Shown here: positions 6,034-13,299 of the stretch, in pieces
Layout: each line of letters begins with the position of its first letter
Numbering within the stretch: the first letter of the stretch is position 1
DNA from: UBA1181 sp963626555
GTDB taxonomy: Bacteria; Bacteroidota; Bacteroidia; Bacteroidales; Paludibacteraceae
DNA: 13,421 nucleotides
NCBI GenBank assembly: GCA_963626555.1
Contig: CAVFXQ010000052.1
Span: forward strand, 1-13,421
Reading direction: 5' to 3'
Position numbers and translations under genes: made by a program
Notes under the pieces: model-generated
Databases searched by the model: none
Seen by the model: only the letters and a program-made list of their open reading frames with translations
What the model was told of the DNA's origin: nothing

Positions 6034-7848
6034 TTACATTCCAAGTCTTTTCTTGAAAGCGTCCAACTCAGCACGCAACTCCTTAGGGAGATGTTTGCCA
6101 AACTTAGCATAGTGCTCTTCAATCAACTTAACCTCATCCTTCCACTCTTCTGGATTAACAGCCAAAACCTTCTTCATAGTCTCAGCGTCTACATCTTTCA
6201 AACCATCAATGTTGATTTGACCAGGAGCAGGAACTTTACCGATTACAGTGTCAACAGTTTCGCCCTTGCCATCGCAACGGTCAAAGATGTAAGCCAAAAC
6301 ACGGCTGTTATCACCGTAACCTGGCCACAAGAACTGACCATTGTCTTTACGGAACCAGTTAACGAAGAAAATCTTAGGCAACTTAGTCTTATCCTGAGCG
6401 GCTGCACCTACGTTAATCCAGTGTTGGAAGTAGTCTCCCATATTGTAACCGCAGAATGGCAACATAGCGAATGGATCACGACGAACGCCAGCCTTCAAAC
6501 CGATAGCAGCGGCAGTAACCTCAGAACCAACGATAGAACCCATATAAACTCCGTGGTTCCAATCGTTAGCCTCGTGGATCAAAGGAACGGTGCTTGGACG
6601 ACGACCACCGAACAAGATTGCAGAAACAGGAACACCTGCCTCAGCCTCCCATTCAGGGCTGATACCTGGACATTGGTTAGCAGGAGCAGCGAAACGAGAG
6701 TTCTTATGAGCAACTGGGTTCTCATCCTTATCACGAGAAGAAGGATCGTCAACAACATTACCCTTCCAATCGATAGTACCCTTAGGGCAATCATATCCGA
6801 TACCTTCCCACCAAATATCACCGTCTGGAGTGTAACCTACGTTCGTGAAGATAGTATTCGCGTTGCAACTCTCCAAAGCGTTCTTGTTAGTCTTAGCTGA
6901 AGTGTAAGGAGCAACACCGAAGAAACCAGCCTCTGGGTTGATAGCGTAAAGACGACCATCCTTACCATATTTCATCCAAGCGATATCATCACCTACAGTC
7001 TCAACCTTCCATCCTGGAATAGTAGGGATCAACATAGCCAAGTTCGTCTTACCACAAGCAGAAGGGAACGCTGCACACACATATTTCTTCTCACCCTTAG
7101 GGTTAGTCAAACCGAGAATCAACATGTGCTCAGCCAACCAGCCGCCTTCCTTAGCCATAACAGAAGCGATACGCAAAGCGAAGCACTTCTTACCAAGCAA
7201 TGCATTTCCTCCGTAACCTGAACCGTATGTCCAAATTTCGTGCTCTTCAGGGAATTGAACGATGTACTTGTCGTCGATAGGAGCGCAAGGCCACTTCTTG
7301 TCGGTCAATCCGTCTGGCAATGGCTTTCCTACTGAGTGAATACATGGGATGAAATCACCAGACTTCTCAATTAACTCCAAAGCCTTGTTACCCATACGAG
7401 TCATGATCTTCATTGATCCAACAACGTATGCAGAATCAGTAATCTCAACACCCAACTGGCTGATAGGACCACCGAGAGGACCCATTGAGAAAGGGATAAC
7501 GTACATAGTACGACCCTTCATACAACCGTTGTACTTGTTGATCAAGATATGCTTCATTTGAACAGGATCCATCCAGTTATTTGTTGGTCCTGCATCTTCT
7601 TGTTTCTTAGAACAAATGAAAGTGCGGTTCTCTACACGAGCAACATCACTAGGATCAGACTGGAAATAGTAGCTGTTAGGGCGTTTCTTTTCGTTCAACT
7701 TCTTAGCCAAACCTTTTGCTACACATTCGTCCATAAGACGAGTGAACTCTGCATCAGAGCCATCACACAAGTAAACATCCTCAGGTTGACAAATATCAGC
7801 CCACATCTTTACCCATGCGTTCAATTTTGCATTCTTGGTGTTAATCAT
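6034..7848 (-). CDS. pckG: Phosphoenolpyruvate carboxykinase (GTP)
   Basis: A 604-residue GTP-dependent PEP carboxykinase (EC 4.1.1.32), which interconverts oxaloacetate plus GTP with phosphoenolpyruvate, CO2 and GDP. In fermentative Bacteroidota the CO2-fixing direction feeds succinate formation. Length (about 600) and motifs distinguish it from the ATP type (about 535, GLSGTGKTT). Seen here: VENRTF with Arg75, the substrate loop YGSGYGGNALLGKK (208-221), His241, P-loop FPSACGKTN (261-269) containing the family's reactive cysteine (Cys265), VGDDIAW (285-291) with metal-ligand Asp, and the FGGRRP loop (413-418). Intact from end to end. The leader is long (about 95 bases), and an AT-only palindrome overlaps the start codon. 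It is followed by a strong terminator. Confidence 0.96.
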   Translation of the reverse strand: MINTKNAKLNAWVKMWADICQPEDVYLCDGSDAEFTRLMDECVAKGLAKKLNEKKRPNSYYFQSDPSDVARVENRTFICSKKQEDAGPTNNWMDPVQMKHILINKYNGCMKGRTMYVIPFSMGPLGGPISQLGVEITDSAYVVGSMKIMTRMGNKALELIEKSGDFIPCIHSVGKPLPDGLTDKKWPCAPIDDKYIVQFPEEHEIWTYGSGYGGNALLGKKCFALRIASVMAKEGGWLAEHMLILGLTNPKGEKKYVCAAFPSACGKTNLAMLIPTIPGWKVETVGDDIAWMKYGKDGRLYAINPEAGFFGVAPYTSAKTNKNALESCNANTIFTNVGYTPDGDIWWEGIGYDCPKGTIDWKGNVVDDPSSRDKDENPVAHKNSRFAAPANQCPGISPEWEAEAGVPVSAILFGGRRPSTVPLIHEANDWNHGVYMGSIVGSEVTAAAIGLKAGVRRDPFAMLPFCGYNMGDYFQHWINVGAAAQDKTKLPKIFFVNWFRKDNGQFLWPGYGDNSRVLAYIFDRCDGKGETVDTVIGKVPAPGQINIDGLKDVDAETMKKVLAVNPEEWKDEVKLIEEHYAKFGKHLPKELRAELDAFKKRLGM

Positions 7849-7864
7849 AAAATTATAATTTTAT
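7847..7864 (-). repeat. AT-only palindrome overlapping the pckG start codon
   Basis: Positions 7847-7864 form a perfect 18-base palindrome (arm ATAAAATTA) that includes two bases of the pckG ATG (7846-7848). In RNA it could form a weak hairpin hiding the start; as DNA it could be a protein site. Because it is all A/T it may also be chance in an AT-rich leader. Confidence 0.4.
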
Positions 7865-7950
7865 AAAAGTATCTTTTTCTATTCTACCGTCTTCCGAGTA
7901 TCCATTCTTCCTCTCCAACACAACACAAAAACACTCCCCAGAAAACCGCG

Positions 7951-7958
7951 CAAAGATA
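7951..7958 (-). promoter_or_regulatory. -7 box of the pckG promoter
   Basis: On the minus strand TATCTTTG, an exact TAnnTTTG match and identical to the deaD -7 box. No good TTTG is found 19-21 bases further upstream, so an activator may be needed. It predicts a transcription start near 7944 and an untranslated leader of about 95 bases. Confidence 0.55.
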
Positions 7959-7998
7959 CAGAATTTTTTGTTACGTTTCTTATCCTTTAGAAGAGTTA

Positions 7999-8030
7999 TT
8001 GAAAATTTTCTCTTCTATTTTTTACCTTTG
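7999..8030 (+). promoter_or_regulatory. Promoter of the hotdog thioesterase gene
   Basis: TTG (7999-8001), a 21-base spacer and TACCTTTG (8023-8030), a good fit to the Bacteroidota consensus. The expected start is near 8037, about 25 bases ahead of the ATG at 8062. It diverges from the pckG promoter. Confidence 0.7.
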
Positions 8031-8061
8031 CACATCATAATTTTCTAACATTAGACCCAAC

Positions 8062-8466
8062 ATGGCAGATTATATCTTTGAATATGAATTTGAAGTGCGC
8101 GACTATGAATGCGACCTCCAAGGAATCGTCAACAATGCAAACTACCAACACTATATGGAACATGCTCGACATCGTTTCATACAAACTATCGATTTAGATT
8201 TCGCTGACTTGACGAAACGAGGCATCATCCTTGTCGTGGCAAAAGCAGAACTACAATACAAGAAAGCTCTCGTGAGCAACGATAAATTTGTCTGCCGCCT
8301 CAATGTACAAAAAGAAGGATGGCGCTACGTCTTCTACGAAGACATATATCGAATATCCGACAATGCCCTCTGCACAAAAGGTCGATTTGACATCGTTTCC
8401 GTAATCAACGGCAGATTAGGCATTTCGGAAGAAGTAGACAAAGCCTTGTTCGGAGAAAATGCGTAG
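8062..8466 (+). CDS. Acyl-CoA thioesterase, 4HBT/YbgC-like hotdog fold
   Basis: A 134-residue single-domain hotdog protein of the 4-hydroxybenzoyl-CoA thioesterase/YbgC class, usual length. The active-site block DYECDLQGIVNNANYQHYME (14-33) carries the expected catalytic Asp18 and the following G-I-V-N-N-x-x-Y signature on the long hotdog helix. It is expected to hydrolyse an acyl-CoA or related thioester in the cytoplasm; the chain is unknown. It is divergent from pckG and convergent with the lipid kinase at 8488, only 21 bases away. A paralogous hotdog protein of a different subfamily lies at 10816. Confidence 0.88.
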   Translation: MADYIFEYEFEVRDYECDLQGIVNNANYQHYMEHARHRFIQTIDLDFADLTKRGIILVVAKAELQYKKALVSNDKFVCRLNVQKEGWRYVFYEDIYRISDNALCTKGRFDIVSVINGRLGISEEVDKALFGENA

Positions 8467-8487
8467 AAGATTAAATTCTACAAAATC

Positions 8488-9390
8488 TTACAAATAGACA
8501 TTCAACCCTTTCGGAACAATCTCTACACATATATCTGTCCCTAAATTAATTGGTTCACCGTCGATATGAAACTCTCCTTCGTATGGACGAGAAAGAATGA
8601 CTCTGCTGGCCTGCATGGTAGTAACGTGGCGACTTTGATCAATTCTCTTCATAAAAAGTTGCCAGGCCAAACGTGGAATCGCATAGATAGGGAACGGATC
8701 AAGAATACAGATGTCCATCAGACCATCATGCGTACTAGCATGCGGTGCGATATAAGCCATATTTCCATATTGAGAGGCATTAGCAAAAGTTATCAAGAAA
8801 GCCCGTCGCGAAATATAGCCCTCACCGAACGAGAGTTTGTATCTGTACGACTTGTACTTAAAATATTCTTTTACGATTATCTTGATATATGTAAACAAGC
8901 CTCTTGTATTTGCGTTGGCAAAAGTATGGCTGATATGGGCGTCGAAACCAGTGCCACAAGTACAGAAGAAAGGTTCATTATCGACAAGACCATAATCCAT
9001 TTCACGACGTGCCCCTTCATTGATTTGTTTAATCGCCTTACGGGGCGTCATTGAAATGCCGAGATGGCGAGCGAGACCATTTCCCGACCCGTATGGAACG
9101 ATGCTGAACGCAGTATTAGAACCAATAAGACCAGAAGCCACCTCGTTCATCGTGCCATCACCACCGCAAGCAACAACAACATCATACTGCTCAGAAGCGT
9201 ATTGCTTTGCTAATTTCCTACCATGTCCTGCATATTCAGTGAACACAATGGTCGGCGTTTCCCATTTTTCAGTGTCCAACACGTCGTTGATAAGATCAGG
9301 AAGATCCTTTTTGTCACTTGTCCCCGAAATAGGATTAATCACAAAAGCAATACGTTTTTTCATTTCCGTACAAATTTCACTTTCAGACAT
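8488..9390 (-). CDS. Diacylglycerol kinase family lipid kinase (YegS/DagK-like)
   Basis: A 300-residue soluble lipid kinase of the DAGK catalytic family (also YegS/DgkB). Motifs: INPISGT (18-24), the nucleotide-binding CGGDGTMNEV (75-84), PYGSGNGLARHLG (99-111), APHASTHDGLMDI (215-227) and HIDGEP (275-280). It should phosphorylate a diacylglycerol or related lipid using ATP; the substrate is not determined. The first ATG gives nine extra residues (MSESEICTE) before MKKRIAF. Family proteins commonly begin at the lysine-rich MKKRIAF, so the real start may be the ATG at 9361-9363. It lies downstream of tRNA-Thr on the same strand, separated by the tRNA terminator. Its own promoter is not clear; a degenerate -7 box (TTTATTTG) overlaps that terminator. 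Confidence 0.93.
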   Translation of the reverse strand: MSESEICTEMKKRIAFVINPISGTSDKKDLPDLINDVLDTEKWETPTIVFTEYAGHGRKLAKQYASEQYDVVVACGGDGTMNEVASGLIGSNTAFSIVPYGSGNGLARHLGISMTPRKAIKQINEGARREMDYGLVDNEPFFCTCGTGFDAHISHTFANANTRGLFTYIKIIVKEYFKYKSYRYKLSFGEGYISRRAFLITFANASQYGNMAYIAPHASTHDGLMDICILDPFPIYAIPRLAWQLFMKRIDQSRHVTTMQASRVILSRPYEGEFHIDGEPINLGTDICVEIVPKGLNVYL

Positions 9391-9415
9391 ACAACGCAGA
9401 TAAAGAATCGCAAAT

Positions 9416-9447
9416 AAAAAAGGCAGCCCTCAACCTAAAGAACTGCC
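9416..9447 (-). terminator. Terminator of the tRNA-Thr gene
   Basis: On the minus strand GGCAG (9447-9443) pairs with CTGCC (9426-9422), the stem extends through several G-T wobbles (TTCTT with GAGGG), and six T follow (with further A/T). It starts only a few bases after the tRNA 3' end. Confidence 0.7.
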
Positions 9448-9452
9448 ATCCG

Positions 9453-9525
<73 letters not shown>

Positions 9526-9536
9526 ATTTGCGACCA

Positions 9537-9569
9537 CAAAAATAGACCTTTATTTTTACATCGCCCAAA
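9537..9569 (-). promoter_or_regulatory. Promoter of tRNA-Thr
   Basis: On the minus strand TTTG (9569-9566), a 21-base spacer and TATTTTTG (9544-9537). The start would be near 9530, a few bases before the tRNA 5' end at 9525, as expected for a tRNA transcript with a short leader. Confidence 0.75.
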
Positions 9570-9578
9570 AAAAAAACA

Positions 9579-9586
9579 TAAATTTG
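9579..9586 (+). promoter_or_regulatory. -7 box of the GNAT-like gene promoter
   Basis: TAAATTTG matches TAnnTTTG and would start RNA near 9593, about 29 bases before the ATG at 9622. No clear TTTG at the -33 position. It lies back-to-back with the tRNA promoter, whose -33 element is 10 bases to its left. Confidence 0.5.
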
Positions 9587-9621
9587 CAGGCTCGAAGTAA
9601 AAAAACTTCGTTCATCATTAT

Positions 9622-10743
9622 ATGATTGAAATTAAGGAAGTCGTAACTGACAAGGATTTAAAAAAGTTCATTCGCTTTGTCAATGAACTCTATGCAGGCT
9701 GCCCACAGTGGGTGCCAGCATTGGAGTTTGACGAATTGAACACACTACGCAAAGAGAAAAACCCAGCTTTTGAACACAGCAAAGCACGCTACTGGCTGGC
9801 CTATAAAGAAGGTAGAATCGTAGGTCGCATCGCTGGCATCATCAACTATGCAGCCAACCAAAAATGGGGGAATAAAGTGCGGTTCGGTTGGTTCGATTTC
9901 ACAGACGACATCGAAGTAGCCCAACTGCTACTTGAAACAGTAGAGCAATGGGGAAAAGAAAATGGCATGACAGGAATCCATGGTCCCTTAGGATTTAACG
10001 ATATGGACAAAGAAGGAATGCTCGTCGAAGGTTTTGACAAAGTGCCTACTATCGCCACTCTCTACAACTATCCCTATTATCCAAAATTCCTTGAGCAATT
10101 AGGCTATTCGAAAGCAGAAGATTGGCTCCAATACCGCATCACCGTCGGCAATGCCGTCCCCGATAAAATTGTACGCATTAATAATATTATTGCGCAAAAA
10201 AACAGCGATTTGCGAGTTCTTCATTTCAAAAAGAAAAGCGAAATCAAGAAATACGCACACGACCTCTTTATTACCCTCAACGCCTCCTTCGCAGACTTAT
10301 ACGGGTATTCACAACTGACCGACCGAGAAATTGAGGTTATCATCGGCAACTATTTCTCGTTTGTCAACCCCAAATACGTCAGCATTATCGTCGACTCCAA
10401 AGACAAAGTCGTGGCTTTCGGAATCAGTATGCCAAACCTCTCAACCGCTTATCAAAAAGCGAAAGGAAAGCTTTTCCCTTTCGGTTTCATCCACCTTCTG
10501 AAGGGATTAAAGAACAGAGATACTATTGATTTATATCTGAACGGAGTGCATCCCGACTGGCAAAAACGAGGCATCCACTCTCTCTTTTTCACCCAGTTGA
10601 ACCAAGCATATATAGATAATCATTTCAAATATGCGTTGACAAACCCTCAGCTAGAGACAAACATCAACGCTGTTGGAATCTGGAACAACTACGAAAAAGA
10701 ACTACACATGCGTCGTCGTTGCTATGTTAAAGCGATTGACTAA
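9622..10743 (+). CDS. GNAT-like N-acetyltransferase family protein
   Basis: A 373-residue protein resembling a Bacteroidota-wide family of GNAT-fold proteins of unknown substrate. The C-terminal half holds the best GNAT signature: strand VVAFGISMPN (263-272), then the acyl-CoA-binding turn VHPDWQKRGIHSLFF (309-323). The N-terminal part (about 1-165) has a second GNAT-like beta hairpin, AYKEGRIVGRIAGI (60-73), so a tandem or pseudo-tandem arrangement is likely. Two conserved-looking aromatic blocks, GWFDF (89-93) and LYNYPYYPKFLEQLGY (147-162), are typical of the family. It should be soluble and cytoplasmic; the substrate is unknown. The start follows a plausible -7 box at 9579. It precedes the thioesterase/lipoprotein/recO cluster with a 72-base gap. 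Confidence 0.75.
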   Translation: MIEIKEVVTDKDLKKFIRFVNELYAGCPQWVPALEFDELNTLRKEKNPAFEHSKARYWLAYKEGRIVGRIAGIINYAANQKWGNKVRFGWFDFTDDIEVAQLLLETVEQWGKENGMTGIHGPLGFNDMDKEGMLVEGFDKVPTIATLYNYPYYPKFLEQLGYSKAEDWLQYRITVGNAVPDKIVRINNIIAQKNSDLRVLHFKKKSEIKKYAHDLFITLNASFADLYGYSQLTDREIEVIIGNYFSFVNPKYVSIIVDSKDKVVAFGISMPNLSTAYQKAKGKLFPFGFIHLLKGLKNRDTIDLYLNGVHPDWQKRGIHSLFFTQLNQAYIDNHFKYALTNPQLETNINAVGIWNNYEKELHMRRRCYVKAID

Positions 10744-10815
10744 TCGCTATATACGTTGAAAATAATAAAACGACAGCGTTTTTAGCACGTTGTAAATAAA
10801 AAACATTAATATTGT

Positions 10816-11211
10816 ATGGACAAAGAACAAGTTTTCGCATTAATGACGAAAGACAAGTTTGTCGAGCATAACGGCATTCGTCTCATTGAAGTGGGCGAAG
10901 GAACTGCCACTTCTGAAATGGTCATTTCGGATATACATTTAAACGGCAATGGCACAGTGCAAGGAGGAGCATTATTCACATTAGCAGATTTCACCTGTGC
11001 GGCGGCTGCCAACACGCACGAGAAACTCACCGTGTCGTTAGACGGGTCAATAGACTTCATCAAAGCAGTATCAAAAGGTGTGCTTACCGCCAAAGCAACA
11101 GAGGTGTCAGTCCGCAGAACCATAGCCTCCTACCGAGTAGACATCACCAACGAAGAGGGAAAACTCATTGCGACCTTTCACTCTAAACTTTTCAGATTAG
11201 AACCAAAATGA
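10816..11211 (+). CDS. PaaI-family hotdog thioesterase
   Basis: A 131-residue hotdog-fold thioesterase of the PaaI/YdiI type, normal length. The core motif HLNGNGTVQGGALFTLADFT (41-60) is characteristic: asparagine and glycine before the hotdog helix, QGGALFTLAD with the likely catalytic Asp58. It probably hydrolyses an acyl-CoA thioester; the substrate is unknown. Its TGA stop overlaps the ATG of the following lipoprotein gene (ATGA), strong evidence of translational coupling and one operon with that gene and recO. No consensus promoter is clear in the 72-base gap before it; a weak hairpin at 10767-10782 might end the preceding transcript. Confidence 0.88.
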   Translation: MDKEQVFALMTKDKFVEHNGIRLIEVGEGTATSEMVISDIHLNGNGTVQGGALFTLADFTCAAAANTHEKLTVSLDGSIDFIKAVSKGVLTAKATEVSVRRTIASYRVDITNEEGKLIATFHSKLFRLEPK

Positions 11212-11960
11212 AACAGTTTTTGAAACACCTCCTGATATCTGTCATCGTTTTCGCATCGTCATTGACAATGCTGAACGGCTGTCAATCTTCCGTCCAGACG
11301 GAAACTATAACAGAAACAGCAGGCGAAAAAACTGACACAACAAAGACAACGCAAGACACTATCACAGAACCCCGCAAACACTGTACTCTCTACGCATCAC
11401 TGAAAAACAGCTATTTTCTGAGAGATCCCAACCGTATGCACATCATCACGGGAAGAGAAGTTGGATTAAAAGAGCCATTTCGTAAAAACGCAGATTTTTT
11501 GGCAGTTCGCGACTCCTTATTAGAGAATAAGATTCTACAATATGTTGACGAAGGGGAACATTATGTTAAGAAACCTATGCACTACTCTTATCCATACCTG
11601 ACATCCGATGCCGTCTCCCTTTTGAACGAAATTTGCGACCGTTTCCACGAAAAATTAGAGAAGAAAAAACTCAATTCCTACTCCGTCATTCTAACTTCAT
11701 GTCTCCGTACATTGGAGAGTCAAAACACATTGAGGAGTTCAAACCTTAACGCCACTCGCGACACCACAAGCCACGCATTCGGCGCATCTTTCGACATCTC
11801 GTACTGGGAGTTTTACAATAACAAAACAGGACAAACAGTGCGTTACAAGAATTTGCAAAAAATCTTGCATCAAACCATTAAAGAGATACGCAACGAAAAG
11901 AAATGTTTAGTAATCAAAGAGACTGGACAATTCTGTTTTCATTGCACTGTAATCTATTAA
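11208..11960 (+). CDS. DUF5715-like lipoprotein, M15-type peptidase fold
   Basis: A 250-residue predicted lipoprotein. The N-terminus is a type II signal peptide with a hydrophobic core (8-21) and lipobox LNGC, Cys25 being the lipidated residue; a Thr/Glu/Ser-rich linker follows (26-55). The C-terminal domain looks like a DUF5715/M15 (VanY-like) metallopeptidase: SCLRTLESQ (164-172), SHAFGASFDISYW (188-200) with candidate zinc ligands His189 and Asp196, and FCFHCTV (242-248) with His245, the usual H-x(6)-D ... H set. This suggests cleavage of peptidoglycan stem peptides in the periplasm, but no catalytic glutamate was verified. No acidic cluster follows Cys25, so a periplasm-facing location is more likely than surface export. 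It overlaps the thioesterase gene upstream and is 4 bases before recO. Confidence 0.8.
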   Translation: MKQFLKHLLISVIVFASSLTMLNGCQSSVQTETITETAGEKTDTTKTTQDTITEPRKHCTLYASLKNSYFLRDPNRMHIITGREVGLKEPFRKNADFLAVRDSLLENKILQYVDEGEHYVKKPMHYSYPYLTSDAVSLLNEICDRFHEKLEKKKLNSYSVILTSCLRTLESQNTLRSSNLNATRDTTSHAFGASFDISYWEFYNNKTGQTVRYKNLQKILHQTIKEIRNEKKCLVIKETGQFCFHCTVIY

Positions 11961-11964
11961 AAAT

Positions 11965-12687
11965 ATGAATTTGAAGACGAATGCCATTGTGCTGAATGTC
12001 AACAAGTTTAAAGACAGCGCCAGCATAGTCGACCTCTACACACAGGAGGTGGGACGTGCCTCTTTTCTGCTCTACGGAACGCAAAGGAAGAAGCACAAAG
12101 GGAACGCATGTCTGCATCCACTTTCAATGGTAAACATAGACGTGAACATTCGCAACAATCGTGAATTGAACATCATCAATGAGATCAAACAGTTGGAACC
12201 TAATCCAGAATTGATATTCAATCCGATAAAAAGCGCGCTTTCTTTTTTTATCTCCGAGGTTTTATTACACGTCTTGAAGACCAACGAAAAAGATGACAAT
12301 CTCTTCAATTTTATAAAAAATTCGGTTACCACATTATCGCAAAGCAAAAAAGGGTTAGGTAATTTCCACATACTTTTTCTGATACGACTTTCTCTATTTT
12401 TAGGATTTCAGCCTCAACAAGAAGAAACAACGCACTACCACTATTTCGACCTTTTACAAGTAGAATATACTAATTTAGTTCCCCCACACTCCCATTATCT
12501 ACAGAGAAAAGAAGCAAAGCAAATGCAAAAATTACTGAGAATGACCCCTCTCAACTACACCTATTTTCGCTTCACAAAAGCAGAGCGAGAGCAAGTCATA
12601 AACTACCTATTGGAGTATTACAAACTTCACACCGACAGTTTTGGAGAAATCCATTCATTAGAAGTACTGAAAGAAGTTTTCGCATAA
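11965..12687 (+). CDS. recO: DNA repair protein RecO
   Basis: A 240-residue RecO, normal length. It partners RecR (and RecF) in loading RecA onto SSB-coated single-stranded DNA in gap repair. The N-terminal OB fold is visible: the AIVLNVNKFKDSASIVDLYTQEVGRASFLLYG pattern spans 7-38, with the SASIVDLYT and GRASFLLYG strands. The helical C-terminal domain follows and ends LLEYYKLHTDSFGEIHSLEVLKEVF (about 215-239), typical of Bacteroidales RecO. The Cys4 zinc site found in some RecO proteins is not present. The gene starts 4 bases after the DUF5715 gene, so it is the last gene of that operon and is followed by a terminator hairpin. Confidence 0.93.
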   Translation: MNLKTNAIVLNVNKFKDSASIVDLYTQEVGRASFLLYGTQRKKHKGNACLHPLSMVNIDVNIRNNRELNIINEIKQLEPNPELIFNPIKSALSFFISEVLLHVLKTNEKDDNLFNFIKNSVTTLSQSKKGLGNFHILFLIRLSLFLGFQPQQEETTHYHYFDLLQVEYTNLVPPHSHYLQRKEAKQMQKLLRMTPLNYTYFRFTKAEREQVINYLLEYYKLHTDSFGEIHSLEVLKEVFA

Positions 12688-12695
12688 GCCCACAT

Positions 12696-12726
12696 AAAAA
12701 AGGCGTACTAAGGAATAGCACGCCTT
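12696..12726 (-). terminator. Terminator between recO and the T9SS-sorted gene
   Basis: The stem is AAGGCGT (12700-12706) with ACGCCTT (12720-12726); an inner CTA/TAG helix extends it. On the minus strand the joining pair is a G-T wobble and six T follow, so it best terminates the T9SS-sorted gene. On the plus strand the same position is an A-C mismatch and the downstream tract is CTATT, giving a weaker end for recO. Confidence 0.8.
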
Positions 12727-12748
12727 CTATTATGAGAATGATTTACGA

Positions 12749-13222
12749 TTATTTCTTGATGAAACGGAAAACTTCGCCATTAACCAAAAGGTTGTAGACC
12801 CCATTTGCGAGATTATCCACATTAACACTTGAACCCTTTACAGAACGAACGACACGACCTTGCAAGTCGATCACACGGAGCTCTGTTTGTTCGTCAGCAC
12901 CCTTAACAAAAAGTTCGTCTTGAGTTGGATTAGGGTAAACAGCGTATGCGCTGCTGTTGCTCTTTGCATCTTCAGTAGAAGTAGAAGCTTCTTTGAAAAC
13001 CACTTTACGAACCTCAGACAATTTCTTGGTATAAAGGACCGAGCCATCAGTCTTTGAATAAAGCATCATAATAGAGTCTCCTTCAAACTTCCAAGAACCA
13101 ATTTGGTCAATAGCAGTACTTTGTTCATCGCCTGTAAGAGGCACAACAGTCAAGGAAATAGCACTCATTTGGAATCCAAAAAACAATGCAAAAACTGCTG
13201 CTGTAAGTATTCTTTTCTTCAT
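12749..13222 (-). CDS. Small secreted protein with T9SS type A sorting domain
   Basis: A 157-residue secreted protein. Residues 1-21 are a Sec signal peptide with a basic start (MKKR) and a hydrophobic core, cleavage likely after MSA. Residues about 22-77 are a short region that ends in SEVRKVVFKE, like the brief beta repeat preceding many Bacteroidota sorting domains. After a Ser/Thr-rich linker (78-92), residues 93-157 are a T9SS type A C-terminal domain: YAVYPNPTQDELFVKG (93-108), LRVIDLQGRVV (115-125), VDNLANGVYNLLVN (135-148) and the terminal FRFIKK. The signal implies export across the outer membrane by the Por/T9SS machinery. No enzymatic or adhesive cargo is present, so its role is unknown. 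The promoter -7 box is at 13292. Confidence 0.88.
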   Translation of the reverse strand: MKKRILTAAVFALFFGFQMSAISLTVVPLTGDEQSTAIDQIGSWKFEGDSIMMLYSKTDGSVLYTKKLSEVRKVVFKEASTSTEDAKSNSSAYAVYPNPTQDELFVKGADEQTELRVIDLQGRVVRSVKGSSVNVDNLANGVYNLLVNGEVFRFIKK

Positions 13223-13291
13223 ATATGGATATATTTAATTTGTTTACTCAATTTGATGTTGCAATAACCAAGCCCTAATTCAACATTGGCG

Positions 13292-13299
13292 CAAATTTA
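13292..13299 (-). promoter_or_regulatory. -7 box of the T9SS-sorted protein gene
   Basis: On the minus strand TAAATTTG, matching TAnnTTTG. It predicts a start near 13285 and a leader of about 60 bases. No TTTG is found at the correct distance upstream (a TTTG lies only 12 bases away), so the promoter is weaker or factor-dependent. Confidence 0.5.

Noticed and set aside
6091..6900. Long plus-strand open frame (269 codons) opposite pckG
   Set aside because: It is the shadow of a strongly conserved gene; the predicted protein has no recognisable domain and the opposite strand has unambiguous PEPCK motifs throughout.
8463..8481. Hairpin GTAGAA/TTCTAC between the convergent thioesterase and lipid kinase genes
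   Set aside because: A 6-base AT-rich stem with no T tract on either strand; it could be a weak terminator but cannot be supported.
10767..10782. AAAACG/CGTTTT hairpin after the GNAT-like gene
   Set aside because: Only two G-C pairs and the T run is part of the stem; termination is doubtful.
13256..13286. ATGTTG ... CAACAT inverted repeat in the leader of the T9SS-sorted gene
   Set aside because: Six-base arms with a 19-base loop are likely to occur by chance in AT-rich DNA.
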